A program made the translations under genes and the position numbers. A stretch of DNA of 64,000 nucleotides from Tamarix chinensis (lineage: Eukaryota; Streptophyta; Magnoliopsida; Caryophyllales; Tamaricaceae), in NCBI GenBank assembly GCA_030549775.1, contig CM060175.1, forward strand, positions 67,571,745 to 67,635,744, read 5' to 3'. A model generated the notes under the pieces. It searched no databases, was not told the DNA's origin, and saw nothing but the letters and a program-made list of their open reading frames with translations. How positions within the stretch are numbered: position 1 is the stretch's first letter; each line of letters opens with the position of its first letter. Positions 61,891 to 64,000 of the stretch are shown piece after piece.

Positions 61891-62162
61891 TTTTACCCTT
61901 ATTTCTACGGCACATTATTAGTTTATTACCTACAGGTTGCAGAAAATCGATCAGTCGATCCCTCTGCCCCCCAATTTTCTCTCCTAAAATCTCTCTCCCT
62001 GTCTCATTCCTTATTCCACTCCACGCAACATTGGTTTCATCTCAATCAAACCATCCTCGTTCCTCATCACCGATACTGGTCAGTGATTGTCTGTCTCTAC
62101 CTCTCTGGCTTCACTTCTTTCGCTCACACAGGCACAACTCACTACATGAGTGTGTGTGTGTA

Positions 62163-62952
62163 CACGGACGGAGGTAGTATGGAGCACATGGGGTCACTTG
62201 ACCCCATGTGAATTTAATAATTTATATTTTACAATATATATAGATATAAAATTTAATAATTTACATTTTATAATGTATATAGATATATTATAAATATTTA
62301 ATTTGGTGTATTTTGTTGGAATTTTTTTTATCCAGCCATTTTAACCCGTGTTTGGCTTATGTCCATTTAAATTTTTTCCTTTACCGATCTATAGATTTTC
62401 AAGCTTATATTCTATTTTTAATTAATTATTATATTATATAATTTATTTTTTTATTTAATATGTTACTGGATTACTAGTACGTGGCTTTGACCGACATATA
62501 TTGCAAAATTCTTCTTTACATTTTGTTAGTATACCATACAAATTTTCATTTCTTTTGTTATTTTACTACCAAATATTAAGAGTATGTCGTCCATTTTAAT
62601 ATATTTTTTTCTTATAATTTATATACGCACAGTAATTAATATAATGATACCATAATTTAATTTGTCTTCATTTATAATGTAATTATTATTGCTATTTTAA
62701 AAATAAATAAATAAATTTTATTGGAGATAGTAGTATATATTATTATTATTATACATAATACTAAATATATGGTTTAATTAATTATATTTTTTAGGGATAT
62801 GCATAAATATTTAAATAATTTTTAAATTAGTATTAATTTAAAATATATTTATATTATTTGATATTATTAATTATAATTATTTTTTATCCTAATATTATAT
62901 ATATATATATATAGTAGGACCCCATTAAATTTTGATCCTGGCTTCGTCCCTG
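62163..62952. mobile_element. hAT-type element, 790 bp, perfect 8-bp TSD
   Basis: Left end CACGGACGGAGGTAGTATGG. Reverse complement of the right end CAGGGACGAAGCCAGGATC. TGTGTGTA flanks it exactly at 62155-62162 and 62953-62960. The interior is AT-rich with no transposase. The GGGACGGAGCCAGGAT terminus is common in plant non-autonomous hAT elements (recalled). It inserted into a TG microsatellite, so the duplication is partly low-complexity. Confidence 0.75.
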
Positions 62953-62960
62953 TGTGTGTA

Positions 62961-64000
62961 TATGTATTAAACTATCGATAGTTTGATAATTCATACTCTC
63001 TGACTTTCCCTTCACAAGCCTCAACAGTTAGCCGACTCAGCCATTTTGGGCCTCTTCTTCTGCAGTCTACAACAGCAACAACACGCATACACACACTACA
63101 CCACTGAGCGGCGAACGCCAGCCAGTGCAACCACCTTCTCCATTTCTGCGGCCTTCGGTGCGTGTATTACTCTATTACCATGCATTTGCATTCGATTATA
63201 ACATATCATTCTATCAGCATGACAACACCATTTGGCAATCAAATTATGGATTGTTGTTGGTTGTTGCTTATTTTGGAGATAATTACATCCATTTTATGCT
63301 CATTCAGCCAATCAGTCATTCGTGTACAATATACAGAACACGCAACACGCATGGTACATGCAGACACATCACTCAGCCCTCCTCTGCAAGAGTCTTCACG
63401 GTGATCAGGTGATGGTACCCATCATCATGACATCATATCCAAATTTATTATTATTTTTACCCATCACCATTCGTATCCTGTATCTGTTTCTCTTTCGAAT
63501 GTTACTTGCCTAACTACGATCCTAGTTTGCTGGAACTGGATGGGCTTTCTACAACTTCTTTATATTGGCTAAAAGGGATTAGCAATGGGCCAATGGCGGC
63601 AACTTAGCTTAGTCCTTCATTTTCAAATATCAATAGGAATAGGCTAAAAGGTTTTTTGCCGACGCCAGTGGCTGCAAGTACCTCCATCATGAATTGATAG
63701 AAAAGTTAGGAGAGGCCAATTTGCCAACATTTACATTAGAACAATAGAAGCCGACGCCAAATAATTGACCCTTACAGGCTACAACTATAGAATTTCATTC
63801 AAAGATTGAGAAAGTTGTACTCGAGCTAGGCCAAAGAATGGAATAAAAAAAAATCTCACTTGTGGAAGGCCACCAGAAGTCATTTCGGTTGATTAGCTTC
63901 ATGAATTATAAGTATTTAGCACGACTTTGATTCACGGTCGATCTGTTTTCCATACGCAGTACATTGATGTCATTGCACCTGAGCTATGCTTATAAATTCT
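62961..64000. other. Less AT-rich DNA, no recognised gene
   Basis: Composition is more balanced at 63000-63420 and 63580-63960, with frames of up to 95 aa, none recognised. It could be the upstream or leader region of a gene beyond the window. A similar CT-rich leader-like stretch lies at 61940-62110. Confidence 0.4.

Overview
This window looks like nuclear, transposon-dense DNA of a flowering plant. It is AT-rich, carries plant-type Ty1/copia reverse transcriptase, Cassandra TRIM elements with a 5S-rRNA-like promoter, a Mutator-like element with a plant mobile domain, many hAT-type miniature elements and very large LTRs. The species cannot be told from the sequence. No intact host gene was found. 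Nearly every protein-coding signal is a transposon relic, apart from a few exon-like pieces of an unrecognised host gene around 13.28-13.50 and 18.97-19.12 kb.

Layout. 1-4.4 kb: AT-rich DNA with a decayed LTR-like stretch. 4.45-7.83 kb: broken MULE relic (MURA transposase, then plant mobile domain). 8.6-11.8 kb: two copies of an unnamed repeat; the first is split by an odd Cassandra composite whose two outer ends are both U5 ends, with a hAT-type MITE inside it. 14.1-18.85 kb: a full-length Ty1/copia element on the minus strand with both LTRs, PBS, PPT and a perfect GTATG target duplication, but a frameshift and four nonsense codons. 25.36-35.26 kb: a three-level nest, a 4.5-kb solo LTR (B) inside a 4.7-kb solo LTR (A) of the same family inside a Cassandra element. 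36.66-37.09 kb: a tandem array of five primer-binding-site-like units. 37.52-48.02 kb: two more LTRs of the large family (C and D) arranged tail to tail as a giant inverted repeat with a 9-bp spacer; D holds a hAT-type element (perfect 8-bp TSD) that itself holds a second one. 48.24-50.45 kb: a decayed copia element with gag and RT/RNase H remnants. 53.6-55.4 kb: a probable solo LTR. 57-64 kb: hAT-type MITEs, one with a perfect 8-bp TSD, and a roughly 1-kb segmental duplication.

The most interesting signal is in the large LTR family. All four copies (A, B, C, D), in both orientations, share the same order: a pyrimidine-rich block of about 1 kb, a TATAAATA box, a splice-donor-like site, an ATT-rich block of 0.7-1.2 kb, then a segment of exactly 62 nt bounded by an acceptor-like AG and a donor-like AG|GTAAGG, then diverged tandem repeats, and near the 3' end an inverted repeat. 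This suggests, as an inference, that these LTRs drive a spliced noncoding leader with a U-rich intron.
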